Assembly: GCA_950097015.1 (NCBI GenBank)
Contig: CATNEN010000011.1
Location: 806,001 to 870,000 of the forward strand
Source: Macrostomum hystrix
Taxonomy: Eukaryota; Platyhelminthes; Macrostomidae
Length of the DNA stretch: 64,000 bases
Reading direction: 5' to 3'
Within the stretch, counting starts at the first letter, position 1; every line of letters begins with the position of its first letter. Positions 40,601 through 51,599 of the stretch are shown one piece after another. Below the pieces are notes generated by a model, which saw only the letters and a program-made list of their open reading frames with translations, was not told the origin of the DNA and made no database searches. Both the position numbers and the translations under genes were made by a program.

Positions 40601-43600
40601 CTAGTCTAGCCTCACTGGAGAAAGGAATAGAATGGATTGCTAGTCTAGTCTCAGTGGATGAAGGAATAGAATGGATTGCTAGTCTAGCCTCAGTGGATGA
40701 AGGAATAGAATGGATTGCTAGTCTAGCCTCAGTGGATGAAGGAATAGAATGGATTGCTAGTCTAGCCTCAGTGGATGAAGGAATAGAATGGATTGCTAGT
40801 CTAGCCTCAGTGGATGAAGGAATAGAATGGATTGCTAGTCTAGTCTCACTGGAGAAAGGAATAGAATGGATTGCTAGTCTAGCCTCTGTGGATGAAGGAA
40901 TAGAATGGATTGCTAGTCTAGCCTCTGTGGATGAAGGAATAGAATGGATTGCTAGTCTAGCCTCAGTGGATGAAGGAATAGAATGGATTGCTAGTCTAGC
41001 CTCAGTGGATGAAGGAATAGAATGGATTGCTAGTCTAGCCTCAGTGGATGAAGGAATAGAATGGATTGCTAGTCTAGCCTCAGTGGATGAAGGAATAGAA
41101 TGGATTGCTAGTCTAGTCTCAGTGAATGAAGGAATAGAATGGATTGCTAGTCTAGCCTCAGTGGATGAAGGAATAGAATGGATTGCTAGTCTAGCCTCAG
41201 TGGATGAAGGAATAGAATGGATTGCTAGTCTAGCCTCAGTGGATGAAGGAATAGAATGGATTGCTAGTCTAGCCTCAGTGGATGAAGGAATAGAATGGAT
41301 TGCTAGTCTAGCCTCAGTGGATGAAGGAATAGAATGGATTGCTAGTCTAGCCTCAGTGGATGAAGGAATAGAATGGATTGCTAGTCTAGTCTCAGTGAAT
41401 GAAGGAATAGAATGGATTGCTAGTCTAGCCTCAGTGGATGAAGGAATAGAATGGATTGCTAGTCTAGCCTCAGTGGATGAAGGAATAGAATGGATTGCTA
41501 GTCTAGTCTCACTGGATGAAGGAATAGAATGGATTGCTAGTCTAGCCTCAGTGGATGAAGGAATAGAATGGATTGCTAGTCTAGCCTCAATGGATGAAGG
41601 AATAGAATGGATTGCTAGTCTTGCCTCAATGGATGAAGGAGCAGAACGGATTGCTAGTTCAGCCAACTGCTGCTCATGGCCCGAAGCCAACTCACCTCCG
41701 GACTTCTGCCTTCAAGCAACGGCTCCTTCCACTTGGCCTGAATAAATGCGTCGGCATGGTACAGCTCCTTGAGGGTGTCGATTTCGCCGATTTTAAGAAA
41801 GACGACACGAATTTCGACGACCACCTGCAGTTTGCGGGGTTGGGAAAGTGAGATTAGAGAGTGGGATCTGAGTTTCTAGTGAGATTAGAGAGTGGGATCT
41901 CAGTTTCTAGTGAGATTAGAGAGTGGGATCTGAGTTTCTAGTGAGATTAGAGAGTGGGATCTCAGTTTCTAGTGAGATTAGAGAGTGGGATCTCAGTTTC
42001 TAGTGAGATTAGAGAGTGGGATCTCAGTTTCTAGTGAGATTAGAGAGTGGGATCTGAGTTTCTAGTGAGATTAGAGAGTGGGATCTGAGTTTCTAGTGAG
42101 ATTAGAGAGTGGGATCTCAGTTTCTAGTGAGATTAGAGAGTGGGATCTCAGTTTCTAGTGAGATTAGAGAGTGGGATCTGAGTTTCTAGTGAGATTAGAG
42201 AGTGGGATCTGAGTTTCTAGTGAGATTAGAGAGTGGGATCTCAGTTTCTAGTGAGATTAGAGAGTGGGATCTGAGTTTCTAGTGAGATTAGAGAGTGGGA
42301 TCTCAGTTTCTAGTGAGATTAGAGAGTGGGATCTGAGTTTCTAGTGAGATTAGAGAGTGGGATCTGAGTTTCTAGTGAGATTAGAGAGTGGGATCTGAGT
42401 TTCTAGTGAGATTAGAGAGTGGGATCTGAGTTTCTAGTGAGATTAGAGAGTGGGATCTCAGTTTCTAGTGAGATTAGAGAGTGGGATCTCAGTTTCTAGT
42501 GAGATTAGAGAGTGGGATCTCAGTTTCTAGTGAGATTAGAGAGTGGGATCTCAGTTTCTAGTGAGATTAGAGAGTGGGATCTGAGTTTCTAGTGAGATTA
42601 GAGAGTGGGATCTCAGTTTCTAGTGAGATTAGAGAGTGGGATCTCAGTTTCTAGTGAGATTAGAGAGTGGGATCTCAGTTTCTAGTGAGATTTTCCTTCC
42701 TACGAACATTTTAGTTAATGTGGATCGTATAGTCCCGTAAAATTAGTTACAGTCATTCATTTTAATGCCTGGTATGATTATAATTCATAAGATAATAGTG
42801 AGTTATAGCGGATTGGTAAAAGGTCATTTAGAAAAACCTAGTTGTCGACTTTTTTCTCGACATCAGAAAATAAGATAGAAAGTACAATATTTAGTAATTT
42901 CCGTCAGATTATCAGAAAAATGTCTGTATTAACAATCAGTTAATTCTGCTTTATCAGCTTCGATACATAGGCTTGAATATAAGTAATGAAATGCTGTTGC
43001 ACTGATCACGAAAGTGCTGTTCCTGTTCTGTTACTGTTTTATCTTTTTTTCCAGCAAATTTCATAAATGAATTTACCATCTGAAAACTGGCATTCTGCAT
43101 GCAACTAATTAGATTTGTTTGTTATTGTTAAAAGACATTCCGGTTTGCTTAGTTTAGTAGCTTCGCATTATTGTTGACTTGAAATGTATAATGAGCTGTT
43201 CAATTAAAAGGTTTGCACAATGACCTTACGAGTATATGTGCTCCTGATTTTCTAAAAAACAACGAAATCGTCCCTTAATAAACTATTCTCTCCCCTGACA
43301 TCCTCTCCCCTGAAATCCTCTCCCCTGACATCCTCTCCCCTGACATCCTCTTCCCTGACATCCTCTCCCCTGACATTATCTCCCCTGACATCCTCTCCCC
43401 TGACATCCTCTCCCCTGACATCCTCTTCCCTGACATCCTCTTCCCTGACATTATCTCCCCTGACATCCTCTCCCCTGACATCCTCTCCCCTGACATTCTC
43501 TTCCCTGACATCCTCTCCCCTAACATCCTCACCCCTGACATCCTCTCCCCTGACATCCTCTTCCCTGACATCCTCTTACCTGAAATCCTCTTCCCTGACA

Positions 43601-45202
43601 TCCTCTTCCCTGACATTATCTCCCCTGGCATCCTCTTCCCTGACATCCTCTCCCCTGACATTATCTCCCATGACATCCTCACCCCTGACATCCTCTCCCC
43701 TGACATTATCTCCCATGACATCCTCTCCCCTGACATCCTCTCTCCTGACATCCTCTCCTGTCCGACCAGCTGCAGACCTTCTCTGATCGAATCCGGCAGC
43801 GCTCATCCCTCTTCAGCGCGCTGCTCTTGTAATTGACCTGACCGGCCGAGGTTCCCCGTCGCCGGTTTCTGGTGCGGGTCTGCTGGAGCGCCACGCTGGT
43901 GCTGTCGTTAATTGAGTCGCGCAGAGTCTCCAGAGCTTCAATCAATCGTCTGGTTGGATTCAGTGTGCTCAGGATGTCCTCAGCGGCAGCTTGGCCGATG
44001 TCCATCGAATCAGCTTCAGCGTTGGCAGCCGCTGGATTATCTTCGACGCCTTCGACTGATTGATTTTCAGCTGATGTCGGTTGATAATTAACACCTGCGC
44101 CTTTGAGTTTTGTGCTCAAGCACTCGGTCGAATTGAAATCTGCGCTGTTGTTAGAGAAGCAGTCATCGTCCGTGTCGACGGCGTGGTAGGCTGCGTCCTA
44201 GAAATTTTTGGGCACTTTTTTAATACTAATTATATATTCAAATGAAAGGAATAGAATGCATTGCTAGTCTAGCCTCAGTGGATGAAGGAGTAGAATGGAT
44301 TGCTAGTCTAGTCTCAGTGGATGAAGGAATAGAATGGATTGCTAGTCTAGCCTCAGTGGATGAAGGAATAGAATGGATTGCTAGTCTAGCCTCAGTGGAT
44401 GAAGGAGTAGAATGGATTGCTAGTCTAGTCTCAGTGGATGAAGGAATAGAATGGATTGCTAGTCTAGCCTCAGTGGATGAAGGAATAGAATGGATTGCTA
44501 GTCTAGCCTCAGTGATTGAAGGAGTAGAATGGATTGCTAGTCTAGCCTCAATGGATGAAGGAATAGAATGGATTGCTAGCCTAGGCTCTCTCTTGGTGGA
44601 AGGAGTAGAATGGATTGCTAGCCTAGGCTCTCTCTTGGTGGAAGGAATAGAATGGATTGCTAGCCTAGGCTCTCTCTTGGTGGAAGGAGTAGAATGGATT
44701 GCTAGCCTAGGCTCTCTCTTGGTGGAAGGAATAGAATGGATTGCTAGCCTAGGCTCTCTCTTGGTGGAAGGAGTAGAATGGATTGCTAGCCTAGGCTCTC
44801 TCTTGGTGGAAGGAGTAGAATGGATTGCTAGCCTAGGCTCTCTCTTGGTGGAAGGAATAGAATGGATTGCTAGCCTAGGCTCTCTCTTGGTGGAAGGAGT
44901 AGAATGAAATGGTTTGTCAACAGAGAGTCTACTTTTTAGTTAAAAGCGATGCAGGACTATAATTTTTTAAATAATTGTTTTTTGTTTCCAGTTTTTAAGT
45001 GTTTTTCAAAAAAATAATAAAATGAATAAGGCTCGCTCTAAAAAAACACAACACAAAAGTACATAATATTGTATCCATGCTGCATAGCAATGTCACGCCG
45101 GGTTTTTTTTATCGTCGCCTAGTAAAAACTTACTCCGGTAGCTGTACAGTATCGTCTTCGTCCTTTCTTCTTTAAATTGACCAATTCCTGAGCTGAGGTC
45201 AT
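28540..45202 (-). CDS. Pentameric ligand-gated ion channel subunit without Cys-loop cysteines
   Basis: Subunit of a five-fold ligand-gated channel. Exons in order: N 45202-45134, A 44197-43778, B 41824-41696, C 36059-35859, D 35661-35404, then E1 32540-32385 or E2 32318-32163, F 31247-30930, G 30804-30757, H from 30039. Every junction is phase 0. If H runs to its own stop (29929) the product is 569 aa; if H ends at 29977 and joins exon I (28677-28540) it is 599 aa. Layout: acidic N-region 1-163; extracellular beta sandwich from VVVEIRVVFLKIGEID (164); loop NDFPLDVQ (266-273) at the Cys-loop position but with E and L where the two cysteines belong; RRPGYFYWN before TM1; TM2 about 380-400; SLPKISYLTY linker; TM3 from 412; TM4 FAALYVLAHVIFIFWLYY; then a charged tail. 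The TM2 region resembles prokaryotic ELIC/GLIC more than nicotinic receptors. The donor of exon A and the first exon are the least certain parts. Confidence 0.88.
29929..30039 (-). CDS. Channel exon H, C-terminal exon with its own stop
   Basis: Acceptor TTATTAAG, then EWLAKKKEWHARALELAMQH, then GVRRTSSSVTANVLAV and TAA, in phase 0 after exon G (ACRRRREMHKKDREYK). Two overlapping AATAAA hexamers on the minus strand at 29755-29764 lie about 170 nt past this stop, supporting use as a true 3' end. An internal GTTAGG donor at 29976-29971 would instead remove the last 16 codons. Confidence 0.7.
   Translation of the reverse strand, partial: EWLAKKKEWHARALELAMQHGVRRTSSSVTANVLAV
32163..32318 (-). CDS. 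Channel alternative exon E2 (TM1-TM2, R at 2')
   Basis: 156-nt exon, phase 0, acceptor AATTGCAG and donor ATG|GTGAGG. It encodes FMISGLSFATFAVEPHKCEH and then RLRLSFTLVLTSVTFKYV, VAQSLPRISYLTYM. It is collinear with E1 without gaps but puts R at 2', T at 13', Y at 16' and A at 19', all positions that face the pore in this family. Only 66 nt separate it from E1. Including both would be in frame but would duplicate TM1-TM2, so one copy per transcript is expected. Confidence 0.9.
32385..32540 (-). CDS. Channel alternative exon E1 (TM1-TM2, Q at 2')
   Basis: 156-nt exon, phase 0 on both sides, acceptor CATTGAAG and donor ATG|GTGAGA. It encodes FFITGLSFATFAVAADKPES and then RLQLSFTLFLTSVAFKFV, INQSLPKISYLTYM: the second half of TM1, the intracellular turn and the whole pore-lining TM2. 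With the basic residue of RL as 0', pore positions read Q at 2', T at 6', L at 9', A at 13', F at 16' and N at 19'. Its 3' neighbour E2 is a same-length homologue. Confidence 0.9.
32699..33175. repeat. 35-bp tandem array upstream of channel exon E1
   Basis: About 14 copies of a 35-bp unit (core GTTGATGCTGACACATTCCT, then TAACTATAGG) in the intron between exons D and E1, about 160 nt from the E1 acceptor. Confidence 0.95.
33765..34235. repeat. Degenerate ~14-bp GGAGATTCCTAAGG repeats
   Basis: About 30 irregular copies with variable spacing and sequence, more decayed than the other arrays and so probably older. Same intron as the 35-bp and 25-bp arrays. Confidence 0.85.
34990..35385. repeat. 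25-bp tandem array next to channel exon D donor
   Basis: About 16 copies of a 25-bp unit. On the gene's strand each unit reads TGTCTAACAGCTAGGTGAAC plus five bases, so it carries a branch-point-like CTAAC, an ACAG and a TAG|GTGAAC. The array ends about 20 nt from the exon D donor (35404). Confidence 0.95.
35700..35812. repeat. ~37-bp repeat filling the intron between exons C and D
   Basis: Three copies of a unit with core TCCCATTCTAAACATTC and CAATGAGTCA occupy over half of a 197-nt intron (35662-35858). Confidence 0.75.
36145..36570. repeat. 39-bp satellite, block 1 (next to exon C acceptor)
   Basis: About 11 copies of GGATGAAGGAATAGAATGGA followed by TTGCTAGTCTAGCCTCAAT. It starts about 86 nt from the acceptor of exon C. 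Same family and orientation as the blocks at 39236 and 44242. Confidence 0.95.
36571..39235. other. Interior of the channel's largest intron
   Basis: AT-rich sequence between two blocks of the same 39-bp satellite. A CTG trinucleotide run lies at 36796-36820 and a G-run near 38719. No exon or element recognised. Confidence 0.6.
39236..41665. repeat. 39-bp satellite, block 2 (next to exon B donor)
   Basis: About 62 copies of the same 39-bp unit, ending about 30 nt from the exon B donor (41696). Variants (GTGGATGAAG, CTGGAGAAAG, GTGAATGAAG) occur in repeated order, indicating amplification of multi-unit segments. The stop-free 13-codon unit yields open frames of 636 codons (plus) and 713 codons (minus); neither is in frame with exon B and neither is called a gene. 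Confidence 0.97.
41848..42692. repeat. 31-bp array next to exon B acceptor
   Basis: About 27 nearly identical copies of AGTGAGATTAGAGAGTGGGA plus TCTGAGTTTCT, differing mainly at one G/C site. It begins about 24 nt from the acceptor of exon B (41824). Confidence 0.97.
42693..43280. other. Interior of the channel intron between exons A and B
   Basis: AT-rich single-copy DNA between a 31-bp and a 15-bp array. Nothing else recognised. Confidence 0.6.
43281..43763. repeat. 15-bp array next to exon A donor
   Basis: About 32 copies of CCTCTCCCCTGACAT with common CTTCCC, TTATC and CCCAT variants, ending about 15 nt from the presumed exon A donor (43778). Open on the minus strand because 15 is a multiple of 3. 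Confidence 0.96.
44242..44905. repeat. 39-bp satellite, block 3, changing into a 42-bp derivative
   Basis: The left half is the same 39-bp unit seen at 36145 and 39236. From about 44575 the unit becomes 42 bp by exchanging the GTCTAGCCTCAGTGGAT part for GCCTAGGCTCTCTCTTGGTG. It begins about 45 nt from the exon A acceptor (44197). Confidence 0.95.
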
Positions 45203-45671
45203 AGCTAATCAGCAGCCTATTGTTTATAATTTTTGCAGTTGCACGAGTATAAGCTGTTTCCTATCCTCGAAGTGATGCTATGTGAATTCTGCTCTTAGAT
45301 TTTTATATCTTTGCCAGTCTCGATTATGCACGCTCTGTGGGGGTGGCTATTCACCAGTGTGACTGCTCAAAGTGAAATAGGACGAGATGAGGCATAACGG
45401 AGGCTGGGAGTCCACCTCAATTAGGCCCTGGGAGCCAATGGTAGGAATCTATTGGGTTAGTATGAGTTGTTCTCCAGTTTTGCTTAAGCTCGATCAGAAT
45501 TTTTTATTTCTAATAGTCATTACAACTGCTGGGCAATAATAGTTATATAGTTTAAATAAAATAAACAGACAAATATTTTCCTTCCAAAAAATCTATTGGA
45601 AATATTTACTTTAAACTAAAAAAATGCGGAAAATAACTCACTTACTTTAAGCTACTATGAGTAGTCCAGGG
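45203..45671. other. 5' flank of the channel gene
   Basis: Short unique segment between the presumed first exon and the purine-rich array. An in-frame TGA lies two codons before the ATG at 45202, supporting that start. No clear core promoter. Confidence 0.5.
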
Positions 45672-48600
45672 AGAATTCTTCAGAAGACTGAAGAAGTCTG
45701 AAGAAGACTGAAGAAGTCTGTAGAAGTCTGAAGAAGACTGAAGAAGACTGAAGAAGTCTGTAGAAGACTGAAGAAGTCTGTAGAAGTCTGTAGAAGACTG
45801 AAGAAGACTGAAGAAGTCTGTAGAAGTCTGTAGAAGTCTGAAGAAGACTTAAGAAGTTTGAAGAAGTTTGAAGAAGTCTGAAGAAGACTGAAGAAGTTTA
45901 AAGAAGACTGAAGAAGTCTGTAGAAGTTTGAAGAAGTTTGAAGAAGTCTGAAGAAGACTGAAGAAGTCTGTAGAAGTCTGAAGAAGACTGAAGAATTCTG
46001 AAGAAGACTGAAGAAGACTGAAGAAGACTGAAGCAGTCTGAAGAATACTGAAGAAGTCTGTAGAAGTCTGAAGAATTCTGAAGAAGACTGAAGAAGTCTG
46101 TAGAAGACTGAAGAAGACTTAAGAAGTCTGAAGAAGTTTGAAGAAGTCTGTAGAAGTCTGAAGAAGTCTGAAGAAGACTTAAGAAGTCTGAAGAAGTTTG
46201 AAGAAGTCTGAAGAAGTCTCAAGAAGACTGAAGAAGTTTAAAGAAGACAGAAAAAGTTTGAAGAAGTTTGAAGAAGTCTGAAGAAGTTTGAAGAAGTCTG
46301 AAGAAGTCTGAAGAAGACTGAAGAAGTTTGAAGAAGTCTGTAGAAGACTGAAGAATTCTGAAGAAGACTGAAGAAGACTGAAGAAGACTGAAGAAGTCTG
46401 AAGAATACTGAAGAAGTCTGTAGAAGTCTGAAGAATTCTGAAGAAGACTAAAGAAGTCTGTAGAAGACTGAAGAAGACTTAAGAAGTCTGAAGAAGTTTG
46501 AAGAAGTCTGTAGAAGTCTGAAGAAGTCTGAAGAAGACTTAAGAAGTCTGAAGAAGTTTGAAGAAGTCTGAAGAAGTCTCAAGAAGACTGAAGAAGACTG
46601 AAGAAGTCTCAAGAAGACTGAAGAAGACTGAAGAAAAATGAAGAAGACTGAAGAAGACTGAAGAAGACGAAGAAGAAGTCTGAAGAAGACTGAAGAAGAC
46701 TGAAGAAGTCTGTAGAAGACTGAAGAAGTCTGTAGAAGTCTGAAGAAGACTGAAGAAGACTGAAGAAGTCTGTAGAAAACTGAAGAAGTCTGTAGAAGTC
46801 TGTAGAAGACTGAAGAAGTTTGAAGAAGTCTGAAGAAGTTTGAAGAAGTCTGAAGAAGTCTGAAGAAGACTGAAGAAGTTTGAAGAAGTCTGTAGAAGAC
46901 TGAAGAATTCTGAAGAAGACTGAAGAAGACTGAAGAAGACTGAAGAAGTCTGAAGAATACTGAAGAAGTCTGTAGAAGTCTGAAGAATTCTGAAGAAGAC
47001 TAAAGAAGTCTGTAGAAGACTGAAGAAGACTTAAGAAGTCTGAAGAAGTTTGAAGAAGTCTGTAGAAGTCTGAAGAAGTCTGAAGAAGACTTAAGAAGTC
47101 TGAAGAAGTTTGAAGAAGTCTGAAGAAGTCTCAAGAAGACTGAAGAAGACTGAAGAAGTCTCAAGAAGACTGAAGAAGACTGAAGAAAAATGAAGAAGAC
47201 TGAAGAAGACTGAAGAAGACGAAGAAGAAGTCTGAAGAAGACTGAAGAAGACTGAAGAAGTCTGTAGAAGACTGAAGAAGTCTGTAGAAGTCTGAAGAAG
47301 ACTGAAGAAGACTGAAGAAGTCTGTAGAAAACTGAAGAAGTCTGTAGAAGTCTGTAGAAGACTGAAGAAGACTGAAGAAGTCTGTAGAAGTCTGTAGAAG
47401 TCTGAAGAAGACTTAAGAAGTTTGAAGAAGTTTGAAGAAGTTTGAAGAAGTCTGAAGAATACTGAAGAAGTTTGAAGAAGTCTGAAGAAGTCTGAAGAAG
47501 ACTGAAGAAGTTTAAAGAAGACTGAAGAAGTTTGAAGAAGTTTGAAGAAGTCTGAAGAAGACTGAAGAAGTCTGTAGAAGTCTGAAGAAGACTGAAGAAG
47601 TTTGAAGAAGTCTGTAGAAGACTGAAGAATTCTGAAGAAGACTGAAGAAGACTGAAGAAGTCTGAAGAATACTGAAGAAGTCTGTAGAAGTCTGAAGAAT
47701 TCTGAAGAAGACTGAAGAAGTCTGTAGAAGACTGAAGAAGACTTAAGAAGTCTGAAGAAGTTTGAAGAAGTCTGTAGAAGACTGAAGAAGACTTAGGAAG
47801 TCTGAAGAAGTTTGAAGAAGTCTGTAGAAGTCTGAAGAAGTCTGAAGAAGACTTAAGAAGTCTGAAGAAGTTTGAAGAAGTCTGAAGAAGTCTCAAGAAG
47901 ACTGAAGAAGACTGAAGAAGTCTCAAGAAGACTGAAGAAGACTGAAGAAAAATGAAGAAGACTGAAGAAGACTGAAGAAGACGAAGAAGAAGTCTGAAGA
48001 AGACTGAAGAAGCCTGAAGAAGACTGAAGAAGTCTCAAGAAGACTGAAGAAGACTGAAGAAAAATGAAGAAGACTGAAGAAGACTGAAGAAGACGAAGAA
48101 GAAGTCTGAAGAAGACTGAAGAAGACTGAAGAAGTTTAAAGAAGACAGAAAAAGTTTGAAGAAGTTTGAAGAAGTCTGAAGAAGTTTGAAGAAGTCTGAA
48201 GAAGTCTGAAGAAGACTGAAGAAGTTTGAAGAAGTCTGTAGAAGACTGAAGAATTCTGAAGAAGACTGAAGAAGACTGAAGAAGACTGAAGAAGTCTGAA
48301 GAATACTGAAGAAGTCTGTAGAAGTCTGAAGAATTCTGAAGAAGACTAAAGAAGTCTGTAGAAGACTGAAGAAGACTTAAGAAGTCTGAAGAAGTTTGAA
48401 GAAGTCTGTAGAAGTCTGAAGAAGTCTGAAGAAGACTTAAGAAGTCTGAAGAAGTTTGAAGAAGTCTGAAGAAGTCTCAAGAAGACTGAAGAAGACTGAA
48501 GAAGTCTCAAGAAGACTGAAGAAGACTGAAGAAAAATGAAGAAGACTGAAGAAGACTGAAGAAGACGAAGAAGAAGTCTGAAGAAGACTGAAGAAGACTG

Positions 48601-50350
48601 AAGAAGTCTGTAGAAGACTGAAGAAGTCTGTAGAAGTCTGAAGAAGACTGAAGAAGACTGAAGAAGTCTGTAGAAAACTGAAGAAGTCTGTAGAAGTCTG
48701 TAGAAGACTGAAGAAGTTTGAAGAAGTCTGAAGAAGTTTGAAGAAGTCTGAAGAAGTCTGAAGAAGACTGAAGAAGTTTGAAGAAGTCTGTAGAAGACTG
48801 AAGAATTCTGAAGAAGACTGAAGAAGACTGAAGAAGACTGAAGAAGTCTGAAGAATACTGAAGAAGTCTGTAGAAGTCTGAAGAATTCTGAAGAAGACTA
48901 AAGAAGTCTGTAGAAGACTGAAGAAGACTTAAGAAGTCTGAAGAAGTTTGAAGAAGTCTGTAGAAGTCTGAAGAAGTCTGAAGAAGACTTAAGAAGTCTG
49001 AAGAAGTTTGAAGAAGTCTGAAGAAGTCTCAAGAAGACTGAAGAAGACTGAAGAAGTCTCAAGAAGACTGAAGAAGACTGAAGAAAAATGAAGAAGACTG
49101 AAGAAGACTGAAGAAGACGAAGAAGAAGTCTGAAGAAGACTGAAGAAGACTGAAGAAGTCTGTAGAAGACTGAAGAAGTCTGTAGAAGTCTGAAGAAGAC
49201 TGAAGAAGACTGAAGAAGTCTGTAGAAAACTGAAGAAGTCTGTAGAAGTCTGTAGAAGACTGAAGAAGACTGAAGAAGTCTGTAGAAGTCTGTAGAAGTC
49301 TGAAGAAGACTTAAGAAGTTTGAAGAAGTTTGAAGAAGTTTGAAGAAGTCTGAAGAATACTGAAGAAGTTTGAAGAAGTCTGAAGAAGTCTGAAGAAGAC
49401 TGAAGAAGTTTAAAGAAGACTGAAGAAGTTTGAAGAAGTTTGAAGAAGTCTGAAGAAGACTGAAGAAGTCTGTAGAAGTCTGAAGAAGACTGAAGAAGTT
49501 TGAAGAAGTCTGTAGAAGACTGAAGAATTCTGAAGAAGACTGAAGAAGACTGAAGAAGTCTGAAGAATACTGAAGAAGTCTGTAGAAGTCTGAAGAATTC
49601 TGAAGAAGACTGAAGAAGTCTGTAGAAGACTGAAGAAGACTTAAGAAGTCTGAAGAAGTTTGAAGAAGTCTGTAGAAGACTGAAGAAGACTTAGGAAGTC
49701 TGAAGAAGTTTGAAGAAGTCTGTAGAAGTCTGAAGAAGTCTGAAGAAGACTTAAGAAGTCTGAAGAAGTTTGAAGAAGTCTGAAGAAGTCTCAAGAAGAC
49801 TGAAGAAGACTGAAGAAGTCTCAAGAAGACTGAAGAAGACTGAAGAAAAATGAAGAAGACTGAAGAAGACTGAAGAAGACGAAGAAGAAGTCTGAAGAAG
49901 ACTGAAGAAGCCTGAAGAAGACTGAAGAAGTCTCAAGAAGACTGAAGAAGACTGAAGAAAAATGAAGAAGACTGAAGAAGACTGAAGAAGACGAAGAAGA
50001 AGTCTGAAGAAGACTGAAGAAGACTGAAGAAGACTGAAGAAGACTGAAGAAGTCTGTAGAAGACTGAAGAAGACTTAAGAAGTCTGAAGAAGTTTGAAGA
50101 AGTCTGTAGAAGTCTGAAGAAGTCTGAAGAAGACTTAAGAAGTCTGAAGAAGTTTGAAGAAGTCTGTAGAACACTGTAGAAGTGTGAAGAAGTCTGAAGA
50201 AGACTGAAGAAGTCTCAAGAAGACTGAAGAAGACTGAAGAAGTTTCAAGAAGACTGAAGAAGACTGAAGAAAAATGAAGAAGACTGAAGAAGACTGAAGA
50301 AGACGAAGAAGAAGTCTGAAGAAGACTGAAGAAAAATGAAGAAGATTGAA
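45672..50350. repeat. 4.7-kb GAAGAAGWCT array with a 1,898-bp higher-order duplication
   Basis: Purine-rich array built on GAAGAAGACT and GAAGAAGTCT, with rarer GAAGAATACT, GAAGAAGTTT and GAAGAAAAAT units. The rare units mark a larger period: the segments from about 46.23 kb and 48.13 kb are offset by exactly 1,898 bp and translate identically over 308 codons. Long open frames here are periodic artefacts. Confidence 0.97.
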
Positions 50351-50477
50351 AAAGACTGAAGAGAACTGAAAAATAATAAACAAAAAGCATGTTATAGGAA
50401 AGAATTCGAGCATATTTAGATTAACAGTAGGACTACCAAGCCATTTTGCCGCCCGTGTTTATACCAAGGGGGGATTT

Positions 50478-51022
50478 ACCCCCCCCCTGAGAACATTTTT
50501 GGCAGCGCCTGAAAGCTAACCGCGTAGGGTGGTGACTGATTGGTTGACAGACTAGGCGATGGTGTACTGTGGTTGAGCTGCGCCTAATATTTAGGCTTCA
50601 GCAGTGAAATTTTAGAAATTCGCGTCAGGGTGTCCAGAGTGGCCTATTTCCACATTTTTTTGCATTTGAAGGTCCCGCAGTCCGTCTAGATAAAGGTAGG
50701 TGACCACCAAAGACGGAGATGATGCAGGCACATTCGGGTGACATGCTGATAAAGTTTGAAGGTCTGGAAAGGCCGCACTGAGGCGCAGTGCAAATTCGTG
50801 TATAGGGGTGTATGAAACTCACTAGCTCTTATGGGAAAAATCGGACCTTCGGCCAGAAACATTGAATATCTCGACGGTCTGAAGAGCTGGCGACTTGTTT
50901 CTTGTTTCAGAAGATGCGCAACAAAAAGTTGGCCCGTGTTCTTGAGTTTCGTGTGCTTGGATTGTTCCGTTCGGGTGCAGCAAAAAAAATGTCAGGGGGG
51001 GGGGAAATTCCTCCCCCCTTCG
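50478..51022. mobile_element. Putative MITE with G-run inverted ends
   Basis: The left end (AAGGGGGGATTTACCCCCCC, then CTGAGAACATTTTTGGCAGC) is answered at the right end in reverse complement (GAAGGGGGGAGGAATTTCCC, then CTGACATTTTTTTGCTGC). About 545 bp, no ORF, target duplication not resolved. Confidence 0.5.
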
Positions 51023-51599
51023 TAGTTCTACTGTTAAGCACAACTAGAAGAACTAATGAAGAAGAACAATACGAGGGCACATAATTGTTTGGAATCGGCA
51101 GTAATCTATGTAAAGCTACTGACAAACCCTCAAATTAGGGAGCTCATATTGCCCGTCTAGTTTCTGTTGATCAGCGAGAAATCAGCCAACCACAATGATT
51201 GGTTCTGCTCAACGAACGGCGAAAAATATCTCGCCGAAAGCTAAAGTCTTGAATTAGCTTCTCAGCTGAGCACAGTAGTGTACAGAATCGTCGCTTACCC
51301 AATTATATGCTAATTTTCTCGATATCTAAATCTTGTGAAAAGTCACGTTTAGACTCTTCTCAGACAAGGCAGACGGTCTGTTGGACTGTGCGGGTTCAGG
51401 GCGATAGATGCAGCTGCTTGTCGTCTGTCACGACTTGATCACGTGGCTGAACTTTTACGATTCGACTCGATATGTGACTCCAAACACAGCGACAGATATA
51501 ATTGTTAAAGAGCTTAAAAATTATTAAATGCATAAAATATAAATTTATCTACACGACCACAATAAACACACGACTCACTGAACACATGACAGCATAGGC

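Noticed and set aside
39549-41745. 713- and 636-codon frames as repeat-protein genes
   Set aside because: Exact periodic translations of the 39-bp intronic satellite on both strands, not in frame with exon B.
45680-50413. Leu/Ser-rich repeat proteins on the minus strand
   Set aside because: Translations of the GAAGAAGWCT array; no unique start, domain or splice context.
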